Below are positions 32,158 to 40,741 of a stretch of DNA of 64,000 nucleotides, piece by piece. How positions within the stretch are numbered: position 1 is the stretch's first letter; the number at the start of each line of letters is the position of its first letter. This stretch comes from Terriglobia bacterium. GTDB taxonomy: Bacteria > Acidobacteriota > Terriglobia > Acidiferrales > UBA7541. The notes beneath the pieces were generated by a model. The model saw nothing but the letters and a program-made list of their open reading frames with translations. It was not told the origin of the DNA and did not search any database. The translations under genes were made by a program, and so were the position numbers. Location: positions 62,001 to 126,000 of the forward strand of contig JAIQEW010000007.1 of assembly GCA_020073605.1 (NCBI GenBank), read 5' to 3'.

Positions 32158-34452
32158 TTACTTGTTGTGCGGCTGGATGGTGAACGTGGTTTTCGCGGTG
32201 GTTGTGTTGTTGAAGCCGTCGGCGACCTGGACGGCGAGGGTATGTTCTCCCGCAAGAAGCCCGCGAAGCTCCATGTAGTAGCTTTCCTTGGGCGCGTCGG
32301 AGAGCAAACCGGTCGGGAAGATCGTCTGCCATTCGCCTGCATCGACACTGTACTGCGCCCACGCGATCGCGCCGGAAGCGCTGACTGCGTCGAAGGAAGC
32401 CTTGGTATTGAGCAAGCCCGAACCCGCGCGCAAATTCTCAATCCGCGGCGGCGTGTTCGCCACCTCCCAGCGATCGCTCTCGCGCTCTCCCCAGAGCGAC
32501 TGATCGGCTGGGTTCGAAGGAGAATCGGACGCCACAATCTTCAGGTAGTACGCGCCGTCCGGCATCGAGGCCGTGTCCCAGGAATAAAACTTCTGCGTCA
32601 GCTTGTCCTTGAGCAAGCGCCAGTTCTGCTCGCCCTCGCCGCGAAAATAGATCGTGAACACGAGATCGTCGTCGTTGGCGTCGTGGGCGCTCCAGAGGAC
32701 GCTCTGATGGCCCTTGTCTTCGAGGCCCTGCGGCGGAGGCTCCATTTTGGAAACACCGGCGGAAACGTCCGCGCTGAAAATCGCAGAAGATAAATTGCCG
32801 CCGGGACGACGGGGAAGCCGAAGTTGCGCGGGCGTTGCGTTTCCGGGAGCGGATGGTTGAGCCGGAAATCCCGCTACGCGGATTCCCGGATCTTGAACGA
32901 CGACGTCATCGACGACAGGCGCGACGTTCTTCGGCTGGTAGGCCAGGCTGACCCACGAGATGCCGGGCGTTCCTCCCTGATCCGTTTCAAGGAAGACCGC
33001 TTTCCATTGCACGAATCGCGCCGGCGGGCATTCCGCGGCCGCTCCAGCGGGATCCTTGTAGGGTCCCGCCCAGGGACTCCAGTTGTCTTCCGGACTCGAG
33101 GTATTGCCGGAGCGGACGTAAAACGCAACTTTGCCCTGCGCGCCGCCGTTGTCGCCCCACCACGTGAGCCGGCCCCAGTGGGAAAAAATCTTCGCGTCGA
33201 ACGCATCGGATTCGAAGCTGCCGTTCGGTTCATAGCCGGGGCCAAGCGTGAAAATTTTTCCAGGATTGGCGGTGGCGACGAAGACCTTGCCGCCGGGTCC
33301 GGCGAGCACGCTGGTTACCTGCGCGGAGGCGGTGTTCGCGACGCTCGCGTAGATGCTGTCGCCTTCAAGTTCGATCAGAGATCCATTGTTGCCCGTGCCG
33401 AGCAAGAGTTTTCCCGCAGGCGAGAGCCCCATGGAAAGCACGAGGTCCTCGCGCGAGGTCCAGAGGGTTTCGGGCGAACCGTCCGGAGCAATCCTGACGA
33501 CGTCGGCGCCGCCGGTTGTCGGAAATCCCGGAAACGGGGAGGGGGCAACGATTTGGCCCGCCATGGACTGTGCCGGCGAAATTGCGATGTTTGTGGAAGG
33601 GATCGGGGACATGATCGGCTGGGGCGGCGCGCCGGGCAGCATCGGCGGGACTCCCGGCCGGCGAAACTTTTCGCCGATGGAAGCGGCGTAGATGTTGCCG
33701 TCCGGGTCTGCGACGAGCGAAGTGACCTCCGCTTTGTTCATTTCGTAGAGGACGAACGGCGTTCCGGCCTCGGGAACAGCCCGCGGGGCCTTGCGCACGA
33801 TGGCGATGCGGAGAACGAGTCCGTCCGGCTCTGTGCCGACCAGCAGATTGCCCTTGGAATCGAACGCGAGCGATCGCGCGTGGCGCTCCCGGCTCTGATA
33901 AAAGAGCTGGCCCTTTCCATCGGGAGTCACCACAAAGATTTCTCCCGTGTCGCCGGTGGCTACGAACAGGGCGCCCTGCGAATCCACAGCCATCGCCCAG
34001 ATGTATTTCGTCTTTGGCTCGAAGAAGACGCTTTTCTTTCCGTCGGGCGTCACTTGATAGACCTTGCCGTCCGGGGATGTGGCGACGTAGAGATTGTCCG
34101 CGGAGTCGAATGCAATCGCCTGCGCGGCGAGCTCGGCGGATTCGAACACCGTTGTTGGCTTGCCGGCGTCGTCGAAGCGAAGGACTCTGGCATCGGAGCC
34201 GCCGGCGGCATACAGCCGGCCGCGTGAATCGAGGCGCAGCGCCCAGATGTACGCAAGGCTGGGATCGGAAAACGAGTCAAACTTCGGAGCCGGGCGGAGC
34301 TTTCCATCGCTGCGGATGGCTACTCCCTTGGCGGTGCCTTTCTCGAATTCGGAGAAGTCGGTCTGCTTCCAGTAGCGGGTGTGTTCGGCGCGGGCGGCGG
34401 GAACCAAGGTTGCGATCACCAACAGGCACACCAGAATCCTTGGCCGCGTCAT
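32158..34452 (-). CDS. Secreted beta-propeller protein with C-terminal Ig/FN3-like modules
   Basis: The 764-residue protein begins with a signal peptide (MTRPRILVCLLVIATLVPAA) from ATG 34452. The first half has about seven blade-like repeats such as AFDSADNLYVATSPDGKVYQ, AVDSQGALFVATGDTGEIF and LAFDSKGNLLVGTEPDGLV, recalling NHL/streptogramin lyase (Vgb)-type propellers. A Pro-rich linker then leads to FN3-like modules (DLVFTIYFRGEGEQNWRLLKD; SFDAVSASGAIAWAQYSVD). No catalytic site is apparent. It lies 29 bases after the S55 peptidase gene, in the same orientation, so the two are cotranscribed. It could be a surface or periplasmic partner or substrate of the peptidase. Confidence 0.7.
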   Translation of the reverse strand: MTRPRILVCLLVIATLVPAARAEHTRYWKQTDFSEFEKGTAKGVAIRSDGKLRPAPKFDSFSDPSLAYIWALRLDSRGRLYAAGGSDARVLRFDDAGKPTTVFESAELAAQAIAFDSADNLYVATSPDGKVYQVTPDGKKSVFFEPKTKYIWAMAVDSQGALFVATGDTGEIFVVTPDGKGQLFYQSRERHARSLAFDSKGNLLVGTEPDGLVLRIAIVRKAPRAVPEAGTPFVLYEMNKAEVTSLVADPDGNIYAASIGEKFRRPGVPPMLPGAPPQPIMSPIPSTNIAISPAQSMAGQIVAPSPFPGFPTTGGADVVRIAPDGSPETLWTSREDLVLSMGLSPAGKLLLGTGNNGSLIELEGDSIYASVANTASAQVTSVLAGPGGKVFVATANPGKIFTLGPGYEPNGSFESDAFDAKIFSHWGRLTWWGDNGGAQGKVAFYVRSGNTSSPEDNWSPWAGPYKDPAGAAAECPPARFVQWKAVFLETDQGGTPGISWVSLAYQPKNVAPVVDDVVVQDPGIRVAGFPAQPSAPGNATPAQLRLPRRPGGNLSSAIFSADVSAGVSKMEPPPQGLEDKGHQSVLWSAHDANDDDLVFTIYFRGEGEQNWRLLKDKLTQKFYSWDTASMPDGAYYLKIVASDSPSNPADQSLWGERESDRWEVANTPPRIENLRAGSGLLNTKASFDAVSASGAIAWAQYSVDAGEWQTIFPTGLLSDAPKESYYMELRGLLAGEHTLAVQVADGFNNTTTAKTTFTIQPHNK

Positions 34453-34481
34453 CACTTGGAATCCCCCCTTGGAGTCTGACT

Positions 34482-36260
34482 TCACTTCACGGTAATCGTC
34501 AGCATGTGCTGGCCCGCAATCACCTGGTGCATTGCGACCGACCATTCTCCGGCCGTGGACTGCAAGAGCAGCCTGGCATTCCCAGGATTCTGGCGCTGGT
34601 CCAGCACACTGATCGCTGACATAGGCACGTTGGGCATCTCCTTATCCTCGACGAGCATGGTCGGCGTGGACTGGAGAAGGACGGCGTAGAGACGGTCGTT
34701 GTGGCGCTCGCGGTTGATTAGCTGGATCAGCTCTTCGAGGCCGGGCAACTGCCCCTGCGAGGTTGCCGCGAGGGATTGCACGTTGCGATTCAGATAGGCG
34801 GCGTCGCTGATCACAAGCTGGAGCGTTCCGCGGGCAGTCTGCGCGGGTATCGTCACCGGGACTTCCTGGACGAAGGGCGCGCCGCGATACGGCCGGAGCA
34901 GGACTTTCACGGCGACGGTTTCACCGGGGCGCACCGAGCTGCGCTCGATCCACGCGTTGTCGATCGTGGCTCCGCGCCGCTCCGCCAGAGATTTTATGCG
35001 CAGGTCGATTCGCTCGATCTTTGGAAGCTCGTAAGGGTTCGAGTAAATGCGCGCGAAATCGGCCATGACCTCGGTGGCCACGAAAAATGCGGCCGGGGTC
35101 TGCTGGTCGGTTGGAGCGAAGAGATCTTCCAATTTTACCGGCGTGTGCCCCTTCAGCGTGATGGCTCCGTCCATTTGCAGCGTGAAACCTTCGCCGTAGG
35201 CGGGGCTGCCGACAATACCGTTGTAGGCGGCCGTGGCGACGAGCGTGGGCGTCAATTGCGCGCTCTCGATCACTTCAAAGTGATATTCCTTTTTCTCGGC
35301 CGGCGTATCGAGCGTGACGTCGACAGGAATCATCGGCGGCCCGGCGCCCAGCGTGCCCATCACGGCCGTTTGACGGTCCTGCGTGAGAGTGCCGATCGTG
35401 CCGCCCGTGGAAATGATTTTCGTCGAAGAAGCCGCGGATGCCAGCGTCATCAAGACGTGCGCGCGGGAGAGCGGCATCTTGACCGCGCCGAATCCGAAAA
35501 TCGGATGGCCGCAGGCGAGAATGCGGTCGCCTACGACGGTCGTGACCGTGCAGCCCGAGCTGATCGAGAGATCGCCGCGGACCAGATCGATGCCCACCAT
35601 GTCGCCGGGTCGGAGTTTCGCATCGTCGGGCGAGGGAGCGGCCGTTCCGCCGGCCATCGCCGTCATGCCCCAGGCGGAGAAATCCTTGCCGAAGCGGGCG
35701 AGCGTTTCGGGAAAAAGCCCGGCGGCGATGAGCGGCGTTTCGATCGGAACGAGAAATTGTCCCGAGCCCGCCGACGTGCGCTGCGCGAATTCTTCCGGCA
35801 CGGGGACACGCGATGACGCGCTGGTAATTGCCGGCGCGGAAGATGCGGGGCCCTCTTCGATTTCGAGCATGTCGGCGATGGGAGTGACGCCGCCGATTGC
35901 CTCTCGCGTGAAGGTGCCGAGTTTCAGAGCCAGCGCGCCCACAAGCTTGCCGTCGATGTACACGGGGCTGCCGCTCATCCCGGCGACCACGCCCGTTTGC
36001 TGAACTTTGTCGCCGAGGAGCCTTACCAGGATGACATCCAGCTTCGGCCCGACCGCGTTGTGCAGAACGCCGATGACCTCAAGGTCGATTTTTTCGACTT
36101 TGTCGCCTTCAAAAATCGTGTAGGCGATGCCCTTCATGCCGGGCTGCACGTCGCTGACGGGAAGGATCGCGGGGTTATCCGTCGCATGGACCGGCCGGAC
36201 ACCGGCGAGCAGAACCATCGCCAGGAGGAGCATGCAAAGCTTTCGCGGCGCTAGACGCAT
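34482..36260 (-). CDS. SpoIVB-like S55 peptidase domain protein
   Basis: The 592-residue protein has a signal peptide (cut near VHA26) and, in its first 120 residues, IFEGDKVEKIDLEVIGVL and GMSGSPVYIDGKLVGA with the catalytic Ser98 motif of family S55. The histidine motif ILACGHPIFGFGAV comes later, about 160 residues on, followed by STGGTIGTLTQDRQTAVMG. In Bacillus SpoIVB the histidine part precedes the serine part (as I recall it), so this version is permuted. The C-terminal 250 residues carry further strand-rich repeats with no recognised motif. It is the first gene of a pair with the beta-propeller protein. Substrate unknown; S55 proteases cleave other membrane-anchored regulators. Confidence 0.8.
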   Translation of the reverse strand: MRLAPRKLCMLLLAMVLLAGVRPVHATDNPAILPVSDVQPGMKGIAYTIFEGDKVEKIDLEVIGVLHNAVGPKLDVILVRLLGDKVQQTGVVAGMSGSPVYIDGKLVGALALKLGTFTREAIGGVTPIADMLEIEEGPASSAPAITSASSRVPVPEEFAQRTSAGSGQFLVPIETPLIAAGLFPETLARFGKDFSAWGMTAMAGGTAAPSPDDAKLRPGDMVGIDLVRGDLSISSGCTVTTVVGDRILACGHPIFGFGAVKMPLSRAHVLMTLASAASSTKIISTGGTIGTLTQDRQTAVMGTLGAGPPMIPVDVTLDTPAEKKEYHFEVIESAQLTPTLVATAAYNGIVGSPAYGEGFTLQMDGAITLKGHTPVKLEDLFAPTDQQTPAAFFVATEVMADFARIYSNPYELPKIERIDLRIKSLAERRGATIDNAWIERSSVRPGETVAVKVLLRPYRGAPFVQEVPVTIPAQTARGTLQLVISDAAYLNRNVQSLAATSQGQLPGLEELIQLINRERHNDRLYAVLLQSTPTMLVEDKEMPNVPMSAISVLDQRQNPGNARLLLQSTAGEWSVAMHQVIAGQHMLTITVK

Positions 36261-36340
36261 GAGGACCCCATGATACGCGCCGGGGAGGCGGGAGGCAATC
36301 GGCGCGGGTAGCCTTTGATAGGGCTGGTACGTCTAGGCCT

Positions 36341-36991
36341 TCACTGCTTGCCGAGGCGGACCTCGAAAAACATGAGCGGTTTGTTCGCGGGGAGAGTGGT
36401 GACGTCGGGCATGTAGAGGCTCGCGTTCTCGGCGAGCGACATGTTGCCATTGAGATCGAAGAACAGGAAGCCATGAATCGTCGCCAGCGGCGGCACGATG
36501 TCGGCGTCCAGCGCGAGCGGCTTCAGGATCTCCACTAGCTTGTCCGCCTTGTGGTCCGACGTCGATGGTAGACCGATTGGGAAACGGCGCGGATGCGGAT
36601 CGGACGGGCCGTGGGGATGCGCGACCGCGTCCGCAACTTCTCCGACGGGGATCCAATCGAGGTCCTGGTGCCGGCCGCTCTCGAAATGCACGGTGAGCTG
36701 AATCGTCTCGAGGTTGATGTGAATCGGCTGGCTCGTCTCGTTGCGCAGCGTGACCTCCACGGGAAGAATCCCGATGGACATGGGATTGGCCTTGCCGAAC
36801 TTGTTTTTCGCGCGAGCAACATCCACATACGAATCCGCCGCAACGGTCAAACCCTCATGACGGTCCTGCGGCAGGGATGCGGCGGGCTGCGCCGGGTGAG
36901 CCGTCGAATCTCCCGCGGGAGGGTTGGCCTGCGCGAAAACGACTGCGCACGCAAGGAGCGCGGCGAACAAGAGTGTAACGGTGCGCATCAT
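36341..36991 (-). CDS. Secreted hypothetical protein
   Basis: The 216-residue protein starts at ATG 36991 (or the next ATG 36988) with a signal peptide (MRTVTLLFAALLACAVVFAQ, cleaved after FAQ). A Pro/Ala-rich stretch leads to a strand-rich region with LPVEVTLRNETSQPIHINLE and LTVHFESGRHQDLDW, resembling an Ig-like fold, then SLYMPDVTTLPANKPLMFFEVRLGK. No Cys, no lipobox. It is read alone behind the S55 gene (80-base gap) and faces the oxidoreductase operon. I do not recognise the family. Confidence 0.65.
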   Translation of the reverse strand: MMRTVTLLFAALLACAVVFAQANPPAGDSTAHPAQPAASLPQDRHEGLTVAADSYVDVARAKNKFGKANPMSIGILPVEVTLRNETSQPIHINLETIQLTVHFESGRHQDLDWIPVGEVADAVAHPHGPSDPHPRRFPIGLPSTSDHKADKLVEILKPLALDADIVPPLATIHGFLFFDLNGNMSLAENASLYMPDVTTLPANKPLMFFEVRLGKQ

Positions 36992-37119
36992 GGTCTGCGA
37001 GTCGGATGCCCGGACAGAAAGGAACGTTGTGCGCGATTCACGGCTGCCACTATAGCGCGAATTTACGGTTTGGGTACTCGCGCACATCGTGCCGGAGACT
37101 CGCGCCGTCCATGTTCCTC

Positions 37120-37147
37120 TTGACACAGAACCCCCTGCGTGCAAACT
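37120..37147 (+). promoter_or_regulatory. Candidate promoter of the Tat leader and flavoprotein genes
   Basis: TTGACA at 37120-37125 is a perfect -35. At 16 bases, CAAACT (37142-37147) is a poor -10 (3/6). A start near 37154 would leave a 35-base leader with AGGAG (37177-37181) before the Tat frame ATG at 37189. Confidence 0.35.
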
Positions 37148-37188
37148 TTCCCCGCACTGACGGTCGGCGAATCGCAGGAGCCGAATCG

Positions 37189-37272
37189 ATGAAGAGCCGG
37201 AGGGAATTTCTGCAGATCGGGGTGGCGGCGCTGTCGCCGCCCATTTCGGCGCGCAACGAGGCCGAGAGATAG
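37189..37272 (+). pseudogene. Tat signal leader frame cut from the downstream flavoprotein by an in-frame TAG
   Basis: ATG 37189 follows AGGAG and encodes MKSRREFLQIGVAAL, with the twin-arginine motif SRREFL, then a short hydrophobic stretch and SARNEAER, ending at TAG 37270-37272. The flavoprotein ATG at 37282 is in the same frame, nine bases later. The simplest reading is an ancestral Tat leader of the flavoprotein separated by an amber mutation; readthrough or an independent leader peptide are alternatives. Confidence 0.55.
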
Positions 37273-37281
37273 GGGCATGGG

Positions 37282-38931
37282 ATGAAGATTCCGCCGGGCG
37301 TGAGTCCTAAAGATTTTGCCGATGCGATCCAGCAATTCGAAGAGGCGGTCGGCAAGGAATGGGTGTTTACGAGCGATCAGGACATAGCGCTCTATCGCGA
37401 TGCCTACTCGCCCTTCTTCGGGGAACCGGAGGAACGGGTTGCGTCGGCGGCAGTCGCTCCGGACAACGTGGAGCAGGTGCAAAAGGTCGTAAGGATCGCG
37501 AACACCTACAAGATTCCCATCTACCCGGTCTCGACAGGCAAGAATCTCGGCTACGGCGGTTCCGCGCCGGCCTATTCAGGCAGTGTCGTGCTCGACCTGA
37601 AGCGCATGAACCGGATATTGGAGGTGGATGAGAAGAGCGCGTACGCGCTGGTCGAGCCGGGCGTCAGTTACTTCGATCTTTACCGGCACATTCAGGAGAA
37701 GGGCCTCAAACTCTGGATCGACGTTCCCGATCCGGGCTGGGGCAGCCCGGTCGGCAACTCCCTGGACCGCGGCGGCGGCTATTTGATGGCGCAGTACCGC
37801 AACCATTTCGACTCGCACTGCGGAATGGAAGTGGTGCTGGCGAACGGGGAAGTGATCCGCACGGGAATGGGCGCCATGCCGGGCGCCAAGACGTGGCAGC
37901 AGTACAAATCGGGCTTCGGTCCGTGGGTGGACGGGATTTTCTCGCAGTCGAATTTCGGTGTGGTGACGAAGATGGGATTCTGGCTGATGCCGGAGCCGGA
38001 CTCCTATCTCTCGGGGACGGTGATGGTGCCGCGGCACGACGACTTGATTCCGCTCGTCGATACCTTGACTTATCTCGAGAACACGCGCGTCACGAACGGC
38101 ATGCCAGACCTCGGCAGCCCTCTGCTCCGGATACCCATGATTTCAGAAATAGTCACGTACAACGAAGCGGGCCCTCCGCCCCCGGACGCGGAGCTGGCGG
38201 CTCTGCTGGCGAAGCCCGGGGCCGAATCCTCGCCCGAGATGCAGGAGTACGCGCTGAGGAAGGGCGTGAGCTTCTGGAGCTGCAAGCTGAGCTTTTACGG
38301 AGCTCCCAAAGCGAACGAGGCCAACTGGGAATTCGCGAAGGAGAAATTCTCCGCCATTCCCGGCGTGAAGTTCGTGCAAAACGAGTCGTACAAGCTTCCG
38401 CTCACCCCCGAACAGCGCGAGAAAGTCCACAAGCCGCAATTCGGGATTCCCAGCCTGGCGATGTTCTCCATCGGTGCTCGGACGCCCGTCAATCCGAACC
38501 CGATAAACGGCCATTTATGGTTTTCGCCGATCATTCCGCGAACCGGCGAAGCGATCTTCGAAGCGAATCGCGTGTTCGCCGAGGCTGCCAGGGAATTCGG
38601 CCTGCCCATGCTCTCGTTCAGCCTCCCGTCGTGCTACTGGGAGAGAGCCTTCATCTACATTTTCGCCTTCCCCGTGACGCACGATGTGGCGATGAACAAG
38701 AGGAACCGGGCGGCTTTCCAGAAGTTGGTTCAGAGGGCGGCCGAGCACGGTTGGGGCGAATACCGCACGGCTCCGGCATTTCAGGACGCGATCATGAACA
38801 CCTATGCCTACAACAATCACTCGCTGCTGCGTTTTCACGAAACGCTGAAGGACGCGGTCGATCCGAACGGGATTCTTTCCGCAGGCCGGTACGGAATCTG
38901 GCCGAAGCACCTCAGGGAGAAGAAGGCATGA
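37282..38931 (+). CDS. Flavoprotein of the VAO/4-cresol dehydrogenase type (FAD-binding oxidoreductase)
   Basis: The 549-residue enzyme has an N-terminal FAD domain with IPIYPVSTGKNLGYGGSAP (PP-loop motif) and SPVGNSLDRGGGY, and a C-terminal substrate domain with HLWFSPIIPRTGEA, WGEYRTAP and LKDAVDPNGILSAGRYGIWP. The GEYRT motif supplies the Tyr-Arg pair that holds the phenolate in vanillyl-alcohol oxidase. It oxidises a 4-hydroxybenzylic group. The cytochrome c gene overlaps its stop (ATGA at 38928-38931), as in the flavocytochromes 4-cresol methylhydroxylase and eugenol hydroxylase, so it is probably a dehydrogenase passing electrons to the cytochrome. The mature frame lacks a signal peptide; a Tat leader lies in frame just upstream behind a stop. 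Start at ATG 37282. Confidence 0.85.
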   Translation: MKIPPGVSPKDFADAIQQFEEAVGKEWVFTSDQDIALYRDAYSPFFGEPEERVASAAVAPDNVEQVQKVVRIANTYKIPIYPVSTGKNLGYGGSAPAYSGSVVLDLKRMNRILEVDEKSAYALVEPGVSYFDLYRHIQEKGLKLWIDVPDPGWGSPVGNSLDRGGGYLMAQYRNHFDSHCGMEVVLANGEVIRTGMGAMPGAKTWQQYKSGFGPWVDGIFSQSNFGVVTKMGFWLMPEPDSYLSGTVMVPRHDDLIPLVDTLTYLENTRVTNGMPDLGSPLLRIPMISEIVTYNEAGPPPPDAELAALLAKPGAESSPEMQEYALRKGVSFWSCKLSFYGAPKANEANWEFAKEKFSAIPGVKFVQNESYKLPLTPEQREKVHKPQFGIPSLAMFSIGARTPVNPNPINGHLWFSPIIPRTGEAIFEANRVFAEAAREFGLPMLSFSLPSCYWERAFIYIFAFPVTHDVAMNKRNRAAFQKLVQRAAEHGWGEYRTAPAFQDAIMNTYAYNNHSLLRFHETLKDAVDPNGILSAGRYGIWPKHLREKKA

Positions 38932-39323
38932 GAAACGCCGGAATGCGTTTGGCGATCGCGTGTGTTTGCCTCTTTGCGGCGCAGGCAGCCGGCGCGCAAG
39001 AGCAGAGGGTCCCGTCGTCGTGGACGACGGCGACGGTCTCGGGCGAGGGCCAGCCCCGGGGCTACGTCGAATACCAGAGGTTTTGCTCGATGTGCCATGG
39101 CGAAGGCGCCGACAAGCCGGGCACGATGGCGTTGGATGCGAAATACAAGGGCGCCATACCCGCGCTGCTGGACAAGCGAACGGACCTGATGCCGGGGCTG
39201 ATCAAGCTGTACGTGCGGAATGGGATCACCGTGATGCCCACTTTCCGCAAGACGGAAATCAGCGACGCGGACCTGAATGCGATCGCGGCGTACCTCACGC
39301 GCAACAACAAGTCCAAGCCATAA
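38928..39323 (+). CDS. Cytochrome c subunit of the flavocytochrome
   Basis: The 131-residue protein from ATG 38928 has a signal peptide (residues about 7-23, cleaved after AGA) and one haem site, CSMCHGEGADKPG (CxxCH), with the axial Met probably in GITVMPTFRK. The C-terminal helix LNAIAAYLTRNNKSKP completes a class I fold. It is translationally coupled to the flavoprotein gene and is the electron acceptor of the PCMH/eugenol-hydroxylase type enzyme, in the periplasm. This supports export of the flavoprotein too. Confidence 0.9.
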   Translation: MRNAGMRLAIACVCLFAAQAAGAQEQRVPSSWTTATVSGEGQPRGYVEYQRFCSMCHGEGADKPGTMALDAKYKGAIPALLDKRTDLMPGLIKLYVRNGITVMPTFRKTEISDADLNAIAAYLTRNNKSKP

Positions 39324-39353
39324 CGCCGCCCGCGCGTTTCGCCCACCCTAAGC

Positions 39354-39359
39354 TATAAT
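39354..39359 (+). promoter_or_regulatory. TATAAT -10 upstream of waaA
   Basis: A perfect TATAAT lies 38 bases before the waaA ATG at 39398. The sequence 16-18 bases upstream is GC-rich and lacks a good -35. It is the only clear sign of an own promoter for the waaA-lpxK group. Confidence 0.4.
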
Positions 39360-39397
39360 CCCGGTTTTGCGCGCAAGACGGCGCGCCTTGCCTTCCC

Positions 39398-40741
39398 ATG
39401 TACTTCTTCTATCGCATTCTCACGGCGGCTGGCATGTTCGTACTCGCGCCGTACTACGCGCTGCGCGGGTGGCGGCGCGGCGAGCCTTCCAGCGCGCTGC
39501 GCGAGCGTCTCGGCACCGTGCCTCGAGAGATCGTCTCCCGCGCGAATGCTTCCCGGTCGGCGGAAGGCCCGGCGCCCGGCGCAATCTGGATTCACGCCGT
39601 CTCGGTGGGAGAGGTTCTGGCCGCAAAGCCGCTCGCCGAGGGTCTGAAGCAGCGCTTTCCGGACCGCGCGGTGTTTGTCTCCACCACCACCGAGACCGGG
39701 CAGCGTCTTGCGCGCCAGCGGCTTCAATCCGTTGACGGCATATTCTACTTTCCTCTCGATTGGGCCGCGGCAGTTCGGCGCGCCCTGCGCGCGATCCATC
39801 CGGCGCTCGTGATCGTGATGGAGACGGAAATCTGGCCGAACTTTCTGCGCGAGGCGCGGCGGCTGGGCGCGCCCGTTGTCTTCGCGAACGCGCGCATCTC
39901 CGAAAAGTCCCTGGCGCGCTACAAGCGCTGGGAGTTCCTGGTGGGCGAGTTCTTCACGCGCGTTCTGCGGGATGCGGAGCTCTTTCTCGCGCAGACGCCA
40001 GAGGACGCCGCGCGCCTGGGTGAAATGGGCGCCTCCGAGGAGCGCGTGGAAGTGGCCGGCAACCTGAAATACGATGGTGAGCCACCGGCCGTTGGCCGGC
40101 TCGGCGAATGGCTGGAGGATCAGATTCGCCGGCAGGAACGCTGGCCGGTAGTCGTGGCGGGCAGCGTGGTGGCCGAAGAGGAAGAAGCCGTGCTCGCCGC
40201 ATACGACGTGGTGCAGCGGCGATGGCGCCGCGCGCTGCTGGTGCTTGCGCCGCGCAAGCCGGACCGGTTCGATGCCGCAGCTGGCATCGCCGAGGCCGCC
40301 GGGTGGAACGTGGTCCGGCGAAGCCGGCTCGACCTTGCGGCGGCGCTCGATGAAAATGCGGACGTGCTGGTGCTCGATTCGATCGGCGAACTCGCGGGGC
40401 TCTACTCGCTGGCGGACGCCGTGTTCGTCGGCGGCTCGCTGGTTCCCGCGGGCGGACACAACATTCTCGAGCCGGCCTGGTTTTCAAAGCCGCCCGTTTT
40501 CGGCCCGTCGATGGAGAATTTTCGGGAGATGGCCGCTCAATTTCTTGCGGCGAAGGCGGGAGTGCAGGTGAGCAGCGGGAGCCAGCTTGGCAAGGTGTGG
40601 GTGCAGCTCATCGAAGACAATGGCCTCCGCGAACGCATGGGCAGCGCGGCGCGCGCGCTTTCCGAGCGCAACCGCGGCGCAACCGTTCGTTCGCTGGATC
40701 GCATTGCCGCTGTGCTCGGCGGAGAGAGGCGCCCGGCGTGA
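39398..40741 (+). CDS. waaA: 3-deoxy-D-manno-octulosonic acid transferase
   Basis: The 447-residue enzyme transfers KDO from CMP-KDO to lipid IVA at the inner membrane. An N-terminal anchor (RILTAAGMFVLAPYYALRG) precedes GAIWIHAVSVGEVLAAKPL, in which Glu of VGE is the catalytic base. METEIWPNFLREAR and FVGGSLVPAGGHNILEPAW are family blocks for acceptor and CMP-KDO binding. The stop overlaps the next gene's GTG start by four bases (40738-40741). Its presence, with lpxK, shows that the organism makes LPS. Confidence 0.93.
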   Translation: MYFFYRILTAAGMFVLAPYYALRGWRRGEPSSALRERLGTVPREIVSRANASRSAEGPAPGAIWIHAVSVGEVLAAKPLAEGLKQRFPDRAVFVSTTTETGQRLARQRLQSVDGIFYFPLDWAAAVRRALRAIHPALVIVMETEIWPNFLREARRLGAPVVFANARISEKSLARYKRWEFLVGEFFTRVLRDAELFLAQTPEDAARLGEMGASEERVEVAGNLKYDGEPPAVGRLGEWLEDQIRRQERWPVVVAGSVVAEEEEAVLAAYDVVQRRWRRALLVLAPRKPDRFDAAAGIAEAAGWNVVRRSRLDLAAALDENADVLVLDSIGELAGLYSLADAVFVGGSLVPAGGHNILEPAWFSKPPVFGPSMENFREMAAQFLAAKAGVQVSSGSQLGKVWVQLIEDNGLRERMGSAARALSERNRGATVRSLDRIAAVLGGERRPA

